This document shows positions 44,783 to 57,424 of a stretch of DNA of 64,000 nucleotides, piece after piece. Source of the DNA: Aselliscus stoliczkanus. Lineage: Eukaryota; Chordata; Mammalia; Chiroptera; Hipposideridae. Under the pieces are notes generated by a model, which ran no database searches, was not told the DNA's origin, and worked only from the letters and a program-made list of their open reading frames with translations. The number at the start of each line of letters is the position of its first letter. The stretch's first letter is position 1. Location of the stretch: positions 29,946,352 to 30,010,351 of the forward strand of contig CM066728.1 of the NCBI GenBank assembly GCA_033961575.1, written 5' to 3'. The translations under genes and the position numbers were made by a program.

Positions 44783-46205
44783 GATCCAATCAAGCTCATG
44801 GAGTAGGTAAATTCTGTGCTTACCTGCTCTCACGACCATATCAAAATTATAGCTAAACTATAGAACAACCGTCATTGAGAATGCCCTAGTCTAGCTGAAC
44901 CAAAGCCCTGCAACTAAAGACATACAGAAGAAGCCACCTTGAGACTTGTGGGAGGGGCAGAGATGAAGAATGGGCTGGTCCCATGCCTGCATGTGACCAC
45001 TAAAAATCAGGAGGGATATCTCGGCTACAGAGTTGCCCACCAGGAGCAAGGGGTCCTAGCCCCACACTAGGCTCCCCTGCCCAGGGTTCCAGTGCTGGGG
45101 TGAGAAATTCCCATAACTTTTGTCTATGAAAACTAATGGAGATTGTAGCTGAGATGAGGGTGGCTGCAGTCCCAGGTGCTCCTCTTAAAGGGACTGTGCA
45201 CAGACTTATTCACTGACAGACTCACTTGCTCTGAACTCCAGCACTGGGGCAAGAACTTGAAACGTGCCAGGGACATACAAGGAGGCACTGAATTGTCTGG
45301 TTCCAGGGCAAGTACAGAAGCTGGCATAGTAACTGGCAGAAGCCATTGTTTCTTCCCCTTCCTGGCATGCAGACACAGATGGCTACCATATCTGAGTCTC
45401 CCTGGCTAACACTGTTCATTCTTCTTGATTCCATGAGACTCAGCCTTACCCAACTTTCGGGCACCCCAAAGCCACTTCCAGCTGCTTTTCTGTATAAGTG
45501 GCCTGCTTTGGCTCATGCTGTAGATTTTCCTAAAATCTCTCAAATGTTCACAAAACCCAAACGAGCAGCATCTGGCTTCAGTGTGTCCTGTACCTTTGGT
45601 TGAGTAACCCTAAGCGTGGCACTAGTGACAGCTGGTCTTGGTTTGAGACTTAGTCTCTCAAGGCAGCTCCAAGCCCAGCGTGGGCAGTAGCCATCTGTGA
45701 ATTGCTTTGTAGCTTGCGCCAAATGGCCCCAGACAGGGCAAAGCCTGTGGCTGAACTTGGCCTTCAGTGGTCCCCCTTCAGTATGCCCCCAAGGCTGGCA
45801 TACCTGGTGGCCAGCTTTGAACCCAGCTGGAGTATCACCCTGCCACCTCCAGGGTTGAAACACCCAAAGGGAAGACCGGTAGGCACCAGAGCCCTGCTAA
45901 AGTAAATCCTGCTCAACAGCTCCTCACATGGCCAGCCCTCACACCCAATGCATGGCCAGTCCTCACATCCAGTGAGACTGAGGGTCATTCCCTCTCATTG
46001 ATGTACAAATAGCAAACAAGACTCAATTACAACAGGAGGGCACCACAATGATCACAAGGAACACACCTGGAGCACCTGGCTCAGGTGATTGATCAGGGAG
46101 ACGGCAACATTGAGCCCCACAGGCCAATCTACTAAGACTGGAAGACATAACATCCCTACCTAATACATAGAAATACCACAGGGGGGCTTCCAAAATGAGG
46201 AGACA

Positions 46206-47121
46206 ATGAGACATGTCCCAAATAAAAGGACAGAACATAGTTCCAGAAAAAGGACTAAACAAACAGAGATGAGCAATCTACCAGATACACAATTCAAAAC
46301 ACTGGTTATAAGGATGCTCAATAAACTTAGGGAGAACTTTAACAGAGGTAGAAAACTAAAAATGGAGATAGAACATATAAGAAAAAGAACCAGTCAGAAA
46401 TAAAGAATACGATAAATGAAATGGAAGCATATGTTAGAGGGAATCAACAAATAAGATGAAGCAGAAGATCGAATTAGCAATTTAGAAGATAAGTAGCAAG
46501 AAACACCCAAACACAACAGCAAAAAGAAAAAAGAATCCAAAGAAATGAAAGCAGTTTAAGGGGCTTATGGGATAACATCAAATGTACCAACATTCACACC
46601 ATAAGGATACCAGAAGGAGAAAAAAGAAAGCCAGAATTTGAAAACCTTTTTGAAGAAATAATGATGGAAAACATCTCTAACCTTATGAAGGAAATAGATA
46701 ATAAGCCCAGGAAGCACAGAGAATCATAAACAAGATGAACCCAAACAGGTCCACACCAAGACACATCATAATTAAAATGCCAAAGGTTAAATACAAAGAG
46801 AGAATCTTAAAAGCAGCTAGAGAAAAGTAGTTAGTTACATACAAAGGAGCCCCCATATGACTGTCAGCTGATTTCTCAACAGAAACTTTGTAGGCCAGAA
46901 GAGATTGGCACAAAATATTCAAAGTGATGAAAAGCAAGGACTTACAACCAAGATTATTCTACCAAGCAACACTATCATTTAGAATTGAAGGACAGATAAA
47001 GCGCTTCTCAGATAAGAAAAAAGCTAACCGAGTTCATTACCATACACACCAAATCAGAATTGTAAGGAATCTTAGAGGGACTTTTTTAAGATGGAAAAAC
47101 AAAAAAAGATTAAAAATATGA
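46206..47121 (+). pseudogene. L1 ORF1 remnant of copy B
   Basis: N-terminal part preserved better than in copy A: an open stretch at 46206-46403 includes NLPDTQFKTLVIRMLNKLREN, the start of the ORF1 coiled-coil region. The RRM region is broken by stops and indels (46550-46900). The C-terminal domain reappears at 46924-46995 with KSKDLQPRLFYQATLSFRIEG. No functional protein is predicted. Confidence 0.87.
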
Positions 47122-47127
47122 ATAATA

Positions 47128-47412
47128 AAATGTCAATTACTACATATCTATCAACAATTACTTTAAGTATAAATGGGTTAAATGCTGTATTCTAAAGATA
47201 GGGGGGTTGAATGGATAAGAAAACAAGACCCTTACATATGCTGTCTACAAGAGACTCACTTCAGATCTAAAGATACACAAAGACTGAAAGTAAAGGGATG
47301 GGAAAAAGATATTTCATGAAAATGGAAAAATAATTTAAAAAGCTGGGGTAGCAACACTTATACCAGAAAAAATGGACTTTAAAATAAAGGCTATAACAGG
47401 AGACAAAGGAGG
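47128..47412 (+). pseudogene. L1 ORF2 5' remnant, copy B
   Basis: 'actacatatctatcaacaat', 'aagacccttacatatgctgtc' and 'ataccagaaaaaatggac' are the endonuclease start, as in copy A. The sequence then passes directly to the ORF2 C-terminus. Confidence 0.82.
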
Positions 47413-47700
47413 ACCCAGTAATCCCACTTCTGGGTACTCATCTGAAGAAACCCAAAATGCTACTTTGAGAAGACGTATGAATCCATCTGTTCATTGCAGC
47501 ATACTGTTTACAATGGCCAAAATGTGGAGGCAGGCTGGGTGTCCATGAATGGCAGAATGGATAAAGAGAAGGTGGTACATATATACAATGGAATATTGCT
47601 CGGCCAGGGAAGGGAATGGGTTCTTGCCATCTGAAGCAGCATGGATGGACCTGGAGGATGCTGCAGAGTGGAGTGCCAGACAGAGAAAGACAGATGCAAT
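47413..47700 (+). pseudogene. L1 ORF2 C-terminal remnant, copy B
   Basis: 'acccagtaatcccacttctgg', 'tacaatggaatattgctcgg' and 'gcagcatggatggacctgg' are the end of ORF2. Frames on the opposite strand here are shadows. Confidence 0.83.
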
Positions 47701-47864
47701 GCGATTTTGCTAATATGTGAAATTTAAAGAACAAAACAAACAAACAAACAAAACAGGAGCAAACTCAGATACAGAGAACATTTTGATGGTTGCCAGATCG
47801 GTGGTGGGTTGGGAGTGGGTGAGAAAGGGGAAGGAATTAAGAATTACAAATAGGTCGTTACACA

Positions 47865-48358
47865 GCAGTCATGGGGTTGTACAGTATAGTCAGTAATAGT
47901 GTAATAGCTATGTGTAGTGTCTGATGGGTACTAGATTTGTTGGGGTGATAGATGGGAGGGGGTTTGGGAGGTAGGGTGCAAAAAGTGAAGTACAAATTGG
48001 TAGCTACAAAATTGTCATAGGGATGTAAAGCATAGGGGTATATTGCCAATAATATGATAATAATTTCATATAGTGCCAGGTTGGTACCAGATTTGTAAGG
48101 GGTATCTTTTCTTAAATGATATAAATGTATAACCACTGTGCTATATGCATGAAATTAATACAAAATAATATTAAATATCAACTGTAATAACAAAATTTAA
48201 TAAAAGGAGGTAAAAGTTGAAGGGAAATAAGAGGTTCAAATTTCCAGGTATAAAACAAATAAGTCATTGGGATGTAATGTACAGCATAGGGAATATAGTC
48301 AATAATATTGTAATAGTGTGGTACAGTGTCAGATGGTTGCTGGATTCATGGTGAGTAC
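47865..48358 (+). repeat. three related 3' UTR modules in copy B
   Basis: Module starts near 47865, 48010 and 48261, each matching its counterpart in copy A better by position than by neighbour. The triplication therefore predates both insertions. Confidence 0.8.
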
Positions 48359-48659
48359 TTCTTTAGGTATGTAAATCTTGAATAACTATGGTGTACACTT
48401 GAAACTAATATAGTACTGTATGTTAGCTATATTTTAATGAAAATCTTGAAAAAGAGAGAATGAAATCACCATGGAGTGTGTTCAGGATTCCCCAAGATTA
48501 TCTACTCTGTGGAAATTCCATGTGTTTCCAGAGAGAATTAAAGAGTCCATGGCATGCTCTTCTTCCATTAATTTTATAATTGTTGGGTTGCAATTAAGAT
48601 AGTGTGTTTTGTGGAAACCTAAAATATCTGAGACCTACTTTGGCCCAGCCGACTTCCTT

Positions 48660-48790
48660 TTGAGGTCTTCAAGGGAGATATAATGCACAGAGTGGTCTTT
48701 TAAAAATATAAAGCAGATACCACTCCTGTTCTTAAAATCTTCCAATGGACTTCCAGCTCCACTCGGATATATAGAAAGCATGGAAGTCAT
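48660..48790 (+). mobile_element. L2 fragment, sense
   Basis: 'cacagagtggtcttttaaaaa' and 'taaaatcttccaatggactt' match the L2 block 'agagtgatctttctaaaa ... aaaacccttcaatggctccc'. Confidence 0.55.
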
Positions 48791-48929
48791 TGCTTTCATC
48801 CTTATAATAAGAAAATGCTGAATACACTGAAAAATCAATGACCTTTTTTGGACCCATCCAAGAACTGTGATCTCAGGCTAAACTACCACTATCATATCTA
48901 GACAGACAGGTGCATCCAGAGAGCCATAG

Positions 48930-50410
48930 CCAAGACCTTTTTACGTGGAGCAGAAGCTGCTGGATCCGGAGACTAAAAGAAACACATGCAAAAACAGTTG
49001 GGAAATGTAAATAAAGAGATGGAAACTCTAAGAACCTATCAAAAGGAAATGCTTGAAATCAAAACAGAAATGAAAAATGGCTTTGATGGGCTCATCAGTG
49101 GACTCAAAAAGGCAAGGAAAGAATAAATGAGCTTGAAGATAGGCCAATAGAAACTTTCTGAACTGAAATGCAAAGAGAAAAATGAAAAAATCAGAACAGA
49201 ACATTCAAGAACTGTAGGACAATTTCAGAAGGTGTAATATGTGTAATTAGAATATCAGAAGGAACAAAAAGGAAGGAACAAAAGACATATTGGAAGCAAT
49301 AAAGGTAGAGAGCTTCCCAAGTTATTGATAGATTTCAAATCATTAATCCAGGAAGCTCAGAGACATTAAGCAGGATAAATATAAAAATGAAATAAAACAA
49401 GACACAAAAAACAAAACAAAACAAAAACCAAACTCAAAAAACAACAACAAAAACCTCATGACTTGACATATTATATTTAAGTTACAGAAAACCCAACAGA
49501 AAGAGAAAAAGTTTAACCAGAGTTAAAAAAAAAAAAAGCAAAAATAATAGTAAAAAAATACCTTACCTATAGGGGAACAAGGATAAGAAGCCCTGAAAAC
49601 AAGGAAAGAACAAAGTGAAATATTTTGTGTTGAGAGAAACAGCCCCCCACACCACCACCACCAAGTAGAATTCCAGCCAAATTCTCCTCAAAATTAAAAA
49701 AAAAAAAAATAGACATCACAGACAAACAAAAACTGAGGGAATTCATTGCCAGCAGAGCTGACATACAAAAGTATGTTAAAAAATGTTCTACAGGGAGAAG
49801 AAAAATGATATAAGTCCAGAAACTTAGGTCTGCATAAAGAAAGGAAGCATATTAGAGAAGGAATAAATTAGGGTAAAATAAAAGATTTTACTTAAAAGAT
49901 AACTTTTTAAAAATGATGATAACAATGCATTGGGTGATCATAACATATGGGTAAGTGAAATGAATGAGGCAGTGTCACAGATATGGAAGGGAGGACGTGG
50001 GATTGTTCAGTCATAAGGTATCTGCACTACATGTGAAGTGGCATAGTGTTATTCGAAGGTGAACGTAGATTAGTCAAAAATACATAGTTTGCAACTATGG
50101 AAATCACTAAGATTTTAAAAAATGTAACTGATACTCTAAGAGAGGAAATAAAGTGGAATCATATGAATGCTCAATTAAAACCAAAGAAGGCAGAAAAAAG
50201 GGGAGGGAAATAAAAAACAAATGCAATAAATAGAAAACAGTTGCAAACATGGTAGATATCTACCTATATCAATAAATATTAAATGTGAATGGTCAAAATA
50301 CACCAATTAAAAGGCAATCAGTGGATTAAGAAATAAAAGGACCCAATTATACGAACTGTATATTGTCTACAAGAAACTTCCTTAAAATATTATAAAGACT
50401 CAGATAGGTT
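48930..50410 (+). mobile_element. older L1: ORF1 and ORF2 start, sense
   Basis: ORF1 landmarks: 'tgagcttgaagataggccaat' (coiled coil end), 'gtgtaattagaatatcagaag' and 'gattgatagatttcaaatc'-like RRM region, 'cccaacagaaagagaaaaag'. Then the ORF2 start 'aaatgtgaatggtcaaaatac' and 'ctgtatattgtctacaagaaa'. Many stops; A-rich low-complexity expansion at 49398-49450 ((CAAAA)n). A different, older lineage from copies A and B. Confidence 0.75.
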
Positions 50411-51060
50411 AAAACCTTCCAATGGCTTTCCATGGCACTTAGAATAACATCCACATTCCTTATTAAGGGTTACTAGGCCTCGTGGACTGGCCTGTGTTAC
50501 CTCTCTGACTCCATTTCTTCCTGCTCTTCCCCTGGATCATTTTGCACCCAGATGGAATTCTCCAGGTCCACTTTTATGTCATGTCCTTTGTTTATGCTGC
50601 TTCCTTTACTTGAGATGCTCTTTCCTCAGGTATCTTCAGGGCTCGCTCCCTCTCTGCTTTTAGTTCATTTTTCAAATGTTGCTTCTTCAGAAAGCCTTCC
50701 ATGATTCCATGTTTAAAATTGTAACCGTCCCTACCCCACTCACTGTCTTTCCACAGCTTCATTTTCTCCACAGCTATAAATCATCTGATGTTCTTAGGTT
50801 TTCCTTTTTTTAAAAAATTTTACTAAACTGCCTTTATCCACTAGAATGAAATACATGACATGGATTTAAAAAGTTATTAGTTTTAAAACTACTATATCCC
50901 CAGGGCTTGACATAGTGCTTAGTACAGAGCAGTCTTGGTAAATATGTATTGTGTGTTTGAAGGAAAAATGGGTATATTGTTAAATGTTTTGTCCTTGGTG
51001 CTTAAAACAAGGCCTAGAGGAATGGGAGCTGAATAAAATACTTGTTGAATGAGTAAAAGT
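50411..51060 (+). mobile_element. L2 LINE 3' part, sense
   Basis: 'aaaccttccaatggctttcc', 'tctgactccatttcttcctgc', 'gatgctctttcctcaggta', 'cagaaagccttccatgattcc' and the end 'cttgacatagtgcttagtac' run in L2 order. Confidence 0.78.
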
Positions 51061-51594
51061 AACACCTTATTATCATCTGAGTTTTGGACTCAAACTCCAG
51101 TAAACTCCAGTGAACTGAGCCACATGGAAGATTTCTTTCTCTTGGGCAGGTTGGGTCTCAGACAGGCTCAGATCAAATAGGCATTGATACCTGCTCTGTC
51201 TTCCCCTCAGTGCCCTACCAGTGCTATGCTGGAGCCATTTTGTACCAGTTTCTGAGAGGCCTCTGTTAAATTTTTAGGAAATTTGCAAGCTAGCTGTTAA
51301 GCTTGAATTTGGCTATGCTGGCAGTATTTATACCACAGAAAATGGCAGACTCTACAAATCGGTGCCCTCCATCCTCTCATGCCTCCCCCTCAGTCCTGGA
51401 CTTGAAGAGCTGGTTTTCTTACTAGCACACCAGTTGCGGGGAGGAAAGAGAGGGAAGAGATATTGTTCTTTCCTCGGTAGTTTTCAATTGACAACATGCA
51501 TTTTGATTACCTAGTGAACTTAAAATGCACACCCATACACAAATATCTAATATCAGGTTCCATTCCAGAACTGCTGGGTTAGAACAGTGGTGTG

Positions 51595-52047
51595 TTCATT
51601 TCCTATTGCTGCTGTAATGAATTACCACAAACTTAATGGTTTAAAGCAACAGAAACATATACTTTTATAGTTTGGAAGGTCAAAAGTCTAAAATCCTGGT
51701 GCCTGCAGGGCTGTGTTCTCTCTGGAGGATTTGGGACAGAATCTATTTCCTTGCCTTTTCCAGCTTTTACAGGCCACTGACATTCCTTAGCTCCATTCCT
51801 TCCTTATATCACTGCAACCTCTTCCTTCCACCATCATCACATCTCTCATTACTGACTCTGTCCCTCCTGCCTACTTTATAAGGACCCTTGTGATCACATG
51901 GGGCCCACCAGGATACCCAGGCCATCTTATCTCAATACCCTTAACATATCGTATTTGCAAAGTCCCTTTATCAGGTCCAGTAACGCATTGACAGGTTTTG
52001 GGGAATTAGGGCATGGATATCTTTGAGGTGATTATTCAGTCTGCCAC
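51595..52047 (-). mobile_element. MLT1-type MaLR LTR, antisense
   Basis: Starts 'tcctattgctgctgtaatgaa' and 'aacttaatggtttaaagcaac' (reversed LTR 3' end), continues 'tataaggacccttgtgatcac' and ends 'gaggtgattattcagtctgcc' (reversed LTR 5' end). Near full length. The chance frame at 51672-51881 lies inside. Confidence 0.82.
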
Positions 52048-52225
52048 AAGTGGTTTTCAAACTTAGCTGAACATTAGAACACATGGAGAGCTTCAAAATT
52101 CTTATGCCCAGGCTGCACCCCAGAACAATTAAATCAGAATGTCTGGGCTGGGGCCCAGGTGGCCTTCTACTGAAAACTCTTCAGGTGGTTCCAGTGTGCA
52201 CACAGTGATGGTTAAAAACATTGGG
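52048..52225. mobile_element. MER5-like hAT non-autonomous element
   Basis: 'agtggttttcaaacttagctg' at the left, 'aatgtctgggctggggcccagg' in the middle and a roughly complementary right side fit the palindromic MER5 pattern. A SINE interrupts its right end. Confidence 0.55.
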
Positions 52226-52231
52226 TTAGAG

Positions 52232-52340
52232 GGCCGGCTGGGTGGCGCGGTGGTTAGGCACTTGCTTGGGAGGCCAGCGGCCCCGATTCGGGTCCCACAT
52301 ATGAGGGCTAGTGACACTGCCCTCAAAAAAAACAACAACA
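52232..52340 (+). mobile_element. short tRNA-derived SINE, sense
   Basis: Head 'ggccggctgggtggcgcgg', B-box-like 'gattcgggtccca', tail of mixed A/C. An 18-bp duplication aaaaacattgggYtagag flanks it at 52214-52231 and 52341-52358 with one difference. Confidence 0.9.
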
Positions 52341-52469
52341 AAAAACATTGGGCTAGAGGTGCCAGGACATACGTTTAAACATCTCCAGAGATGAAACCTG
52401 AAGAGCACCCTCGTTTAGAGCTTCTGCCTTTAAAACTAAGAGTATTTTTAGTTTATATTCTGTTTAAGG

Positions 52470-52610
52470 GTTGGTTTTTCAATCTAGAGAGACTGTGAAT
52501 TCCTTAGGTTCAGGGCCTCGTTTTGCTTATCTTTGTCACCACAGGATAATGTGTGATAAATATTTAATTCACGAGTAAATACTTGAAAAACAAACACTTT
52601 TATTTTTGCA
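52470..52610 (+). mobile_element. L2 3' end, sense, diverged
   Basis: 'gagactgtgaattccttagg' and 'cagggcctcgttttgcttatc' resemble the terminal L2 segment. Confidence 0.5.
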
Positions 52611-53404
52611 ATCCTTTGCCTCAACATTGTCTACAAGATGCTTGCAATCTTTCTAATGTTTGTGGACCCTTGAAAACTTGTTAGGGCTGTCAAGAAGGGG
52701 TAGAGGAGAGCTGAGTCATTTTGGTGGCAGAGGACAATTGCCTTGCCCCACATCTTGCTTGCCTGGTGGGTAACCCATCTCCTTCATGAATTTCCCTTTG
52801 TGTTGGGCTCCACTCAGCCTCCGAGTACATCCTATGGGACCGACAGTCTCTTCATTCAGAGCAAGGATCTTCCATATTCCCCAGATGTGTGTAAGAAGAT
52901 AGTCCACATCTAGAGGAGGCGATGCAAAGTAGTCTGTGACAAGATTATTGTATGAACCTGAGGCAACTACTTTTTAAAATGTATGGGAACTGCCTACACG
53001 CAGATGTATACTATGAGGTTTTAAAGGGATTTGATTCTCCTTTGAGTGGGAGACACGGAGCCATTCAGCAAATAAAGAAGGGCAGGTTATGTTCACAAGG
53101 GGCCAGTGAACCCCTGCTTTTCCCCTCACCTGTGCTACTTTGGCCACACTGACCACCACCTTTTTTGCTGAATGCACCAGCCAAGACCAAGTATCCTTCT
53201 GTCTGATGGCCTTTGGTTGAGTGGCTGTTTTTTCCTCTTGGATACTCTTCTTCAAGGTATCTGCTTAACTAACTCTTTGCCAAGTTCAAGTGTTCCTCCA
53301 TGAGGCTACCCTACTATCACTCTGTTCTTTTTGCCTTGATCTATTTTTTCTTTTTATTGAGAAATGAAACACAATCTAATAATATTTAAGTAGGAAGCTC
53401 ATTT

Positions 53405-53545
53405 TTTTCTTCTTGGTGCCCACTTTCTAGCATATAAGCCCTGCAAAGGCAGAGCTCTTAATCTGTTTTGTTCGCTGATGTCCATCAAGCCCCCAAAACA
53501 GTGCCTGGCACATAGTTGGTGCTCAAAAAATAGTTGTTGAATGAA
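53405..53545 (+). mobile_element. L2 3' end, sense
   Basis: 'aaacagtgcctggcacatag' and 'ttggtgctcaaaaaatagttg', then a 'tgaatgaatgaatg' tail: the canonical L2 terminus. Confidence 0.8.
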
Positions 53546-54305
53546 TGAATGGGAGAAAAGGGTTCCAGCAGCAAACAGAAAAACTGGAGAAACACAGAGG
53601 TAGAGGCTTGAGGAAGGAAGTAGGGAACGGAGCAGTAAGGGCATGGGGTGGAGGTAATCAGATGCAGTGTTCAGGATCTGTGGGGAGAGAGAGAAAGCAC
53701 ACCCAGGTCAGCGAGAGGGGAGATATGGGAAGTCAGCTGTGAGGAACGAGGTGAGGATGTCAGAGCAGTTTTGATTAAAGTTAAAAGGAGGAATTATGTT
53801 CCAATGGAAGAGACTTATTACTTCTGAGGAATCCAGAAAAAGGCCGAAGACAGTAATTTAACCTGAGAATGGGAGGTGGAAGTGTGTAGGTACTAATCAT
53901 TTATAAGCTAAAAGTTCAGGGCTTTGGAAAGAGGCTAGAGATGACAAAAGGACATTTAAAGAGAGTGCTGACAAGCAGGGCCTGGAAAGAATTGTGCTTA
54001 ATGTATTTACACCTGAGCTGTCACCAAAAATGGTAATGGTGAGATTGAGTGCTTTAATTAAATCGGAGCTGTGCTGACCGTACAATGTGAAAGTGTAAGT
54101 ATTGTGGTGCTTCAGTGGAATATGATTTGTGTGGAATTTCTTCATAGTCTGGCTTCTCATTTGACTTGTGTGTGTTGGACTCCTCTGAATAATCAGTGGC
54201 TGTGACTGGATGGTGGTAGAAGAGGCAGTCTAGGAGGAGGAGTTCTAGGGGTGCTAGAAATAGGGGCGCAGTCAAAAGGGTGTGGGGGTAGCACAGCCCT
54301 CCCCC
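53546..54305. other. unique non-coding DNA
   Basis: No transposon recognised. 54000-54160 is AT-rich with a tttaatta site and could be a conserved element; no direct support. Confidence 0.35.
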
Positions 54306-54341
54306 TCACACACACACACACACTCACACTCACACTCACAT
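54306..54341 (+). repeat. (CA)n with (CACACT)n
   Basis: A short CA run grading into CACACT units. Confidence 0.9.
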
Positions 54342-57300
54342 TCCTATAATGCCCACTGAGGATCAGTAGGGACCATATTTTATACTATTCATGTTTGCCT
54401 TATGGAATTAACAGTGTGGTTAATAAGCACTTGAAATTGATAATATTGATGTTTGGGGATGGCTGGTGGTACAGGGACTTTTTTTTTTTTTTGTAAAGGG
54501 TTCAAGGAGAGTAGGATTTCAAAGGTAGATGTTTTAGCTTACTAGCCCATCCCACTTTGTACGGGGAATGAGCAGGCAAACTGACCCCAGGATTACTAGG
54601 TAATACCACCCGATTGATCATGTGAACCTACTTTGATATCAGTGCTTTGTGTCTTAACAAGGGAAGGGATTTCTTTAAAATCTCCCCGCTGTGATTAGAT
54701 CCCCATTAAACATGAGCAGCAGTTGTCTTTTTTGTTTTCTAGTCTGGGCAAATCAGGTATTTTTGGTAAGCCAAACAATGTCTCCTCTCCCACAGGCTCG
54801 GTGATTTGGGAGGGGCGTGAGGGTGTGGATTCAAGGATCCAGGTGAAGTGACACTGGCATATAGCTACAGCCTCCTCCTTCAGTTTATCCTTCAGGTGAT
54901 TTCTTCTGAAAGGACTCTTTAAAATAAGCAAATGGCTGCTAAACTATCAGGGAAAGTCTTCTGAAGTCACAAGACCCTTTTCTCCTGGTCCTTGAATTTC
55001 ACTGATGAGCTTTGATCCCTGGCATCATCCCAATCTTGTTTGGCTTTGATTGATGACATAATGGATTTGTTGTTATTTTCTGTAAACCCTACAGGTACAT
55101 CTTAAATACCTAATTAACACTGAGGTTAATTAATAAAAAGGAAATTGGCCTCATGAAAAAAAAAGATATGTATATACAATGTTATTACACGCTGAAGGCT
55201 AGAGACTGAAAGCGGGAAATATAGAATGCTTTCTTAAAATTAGGATTAATAAGATTAGCCTCCATTTATATCCTTTTCGTGAAGTGGAATACTTACCCTG
55301 ATGTATCCCATTGTGAAGAACATTCCTGAAACAGCCCAAATCCTCTTCATTAGTAAGACGCTGTAGCAAGCTTTTCTCTTCTAAATTATTTACTCTAGTG
55401 CTTTGGGGAAACAGAACTTTAAAAGCTGAAAGATAGAACATCATGCTCTTTCTGACCCAAAGACATATACAAAAGGATAAAAAGAGACCAACCTAGATGA
55501 TATCAGTTGATTAAACATCAAGCACATTAGCCCTTTGAGTCCAAGGATGTACTGTTCCAAAAAATACCAAGAGAAATATTTGCTTTGTTGAAACAAAAAT
55601 ACATAGAATTTATAATGTTAGTCATTCCTATCAGTTGTCAGATGAAATTCACTTACTATATTTTTAGCTCTCTGAATAAAAGTTATGACAGAAAAATGAC
55701 TCAATACCCTGGATGTCATACTGATAATTCTAAGGAAAGAATCCAGACCAGCATACAAAAGGAATGGTTTGTAAGCCTGTGATTTCATCCTTGACCTGAC
55801 AAGGGACCAAAGGGACAAATGTTCTTGCTTCCTATATCCTACCAAGCTTCTAGTGTAAACACTTCATATAAACAATGGACAGTTTTACTAGTTTTATTGC
55901 ATTTCATAAGAGCTGCCCATTAGTGAGTACTTTAGGCAGCCTGCCTGAAAAAAAAAAAAACACATTATAATGGAGGCAAATAGAAGAGCAAGGACTAAAA
56001 GATGTCCCCAAATTTCAGGTATTAGATATAAATTCTGAATGTGCGAGGGTTAGGAAAATGGAACAGGAAGTACAGCCAAGAAAGGACGTTGCAGAATTGC
56101 AGAAAAATTGTTTCATGTCTGGGACAATGTTATTTTCAGCAGACTCAAAAAGGTAGAATGAAACTGGTAGCTATGGATCTGGTCCCAGAATATCTAAAAG
56201 GGGAACACTGGCCAGGAAGATGGCTGGAGAAAAGATGCGGAAGCTGTGGGAAGAGTCCGGGAGCCAAAAATAGGTTTGATTTTTCTGTTTTGTCCAATTT
56301 CTAAGTGAAACTTCCTTGCATGCAGGGAAGAAATGAAAATACATTTCTTATTGCCAGGCTGAACATCTGGCCAGGTTACAGCTCACCCTTTGGCTGCTAA
56401 CAACCTACGTACCTTTATTAAACCCAGGTCTTGATAGCACAGTGCATCAGGGACAGCTGGCTGCTTAGTGCCCCATCTTGACACTTGGAATAGTGAAGTT
56501 AAAACTGTTGGCATTCTGAAAGAGCAGTTTTAGGAAGGCAAGAAATGGTATCTCCTTGTGTTAGCAATCTGCTTAGTTTTGAGTTGCTGTCAAGGGCAGT
56601 TTTGAGGCTTCCTATCATCTCTAAAGGCACCTATGAAGATGTTTGCAGCTTTCTTTATTAAATTTCCTTACTTTTTACTTTTCCTTTTGGCTACTCTTTC
56701 AGTAGAGATTTATCAAGTTCCATTACCTGCTATTTACATTGGCTTGTTCCTTAAATCTCTTTGGGCCTTAAAAATGTGAGTCTTAAAAAGAAATGAATCA
56801 TAGATTTTTAGGGTTTGAAAGAGACCACAGAGGTCAACATTTATTAATTGTATTTACTATAAGGTTTTTAATACATTTTATAAAGATTGGTATGCCTGAG
56901 CTAGAGAATAAAGTGGGACTAAAAGTAAGGAATCTAGCAATTATGAGGACTAAGTTTGCTCTAAGGTCTGTATTCCCTCCTTTGGGTTTCCATTGTTTAG
57001 AATGATTAACGGAACTCAATTCCCTGGGAGGACAGGGAAGTACCATCCTTCACGGGTCAGTGGACCTTTTAGGGGCAAGCATGGCAAGATGCCCATAAGC
57101 TGCCATTTGAGGGGGCTGCTCTTGACACAGACATGCATAATTTTCTAGAGAGATTGGGAGGTAGTTGGTTACTACTGAAAACGGAAGACATTTCCTTACC
57201 TTTCAGCAGCAAAAGAATAATATTGGAATATGCTTGTACTATGCCGAGATCTGACATTGAAATTTAGCATGTGATAGTGTTAGAAGGCTGAGAAGAAAGG

Positions 57301-57424
57301 TTGGATTTTACTGGGTCATTTAAAGATCCTGCTCAGAAATTGTATGGTAGACCACCCTGAAAAGGGACCCCAGAGTCTTTCTACTATAAGGATCTTCCAT
57401 AGCTGAGTCAGCATGTTGTGTGAA
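54342..57424. other. unique non-coding DNA, no gene recognised
   Basis: About 3 kb without a transposon I can name. A T-run at 54479-54492 and an A-run at 55948-55961 are the only low-complexity spots. 55105-55138 has close TAATTA/TTAATTAAT sites that could be regulatory. Frames of 60-90 codons are scattered on both strands without motifs. Confidence 0.35.

Larger units (their letters stand above)
44783..48457 (+). mobile_element. copy B: internally deleted, half-L1-like retrotransposon
   Basis: Homologous to copy A from its 5' edge ('gagtaggtaaattctg', 44801) to its 3' A-rich end. It has a 5' UTR (to about 46210), ORF1 remnants, an ORF2 start, the same deletion junction near 47412/47413, the ORF2 C-terminus and three 3' UTR modules. 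Length is about 3.67 kb, close to copy A without its MITE. A clear target duplication was not found here. The flanks differ from those of copy A, so this is an independent insertion rather than a local duplication of the region. Confidence 0.87.

Noticed and set aside
33497..48457. Segmental duplication of a 3.7-kb region
   Set aside because: Homology stops at element ends, copy A has its own target duplication, and unique flanks are unrelated.
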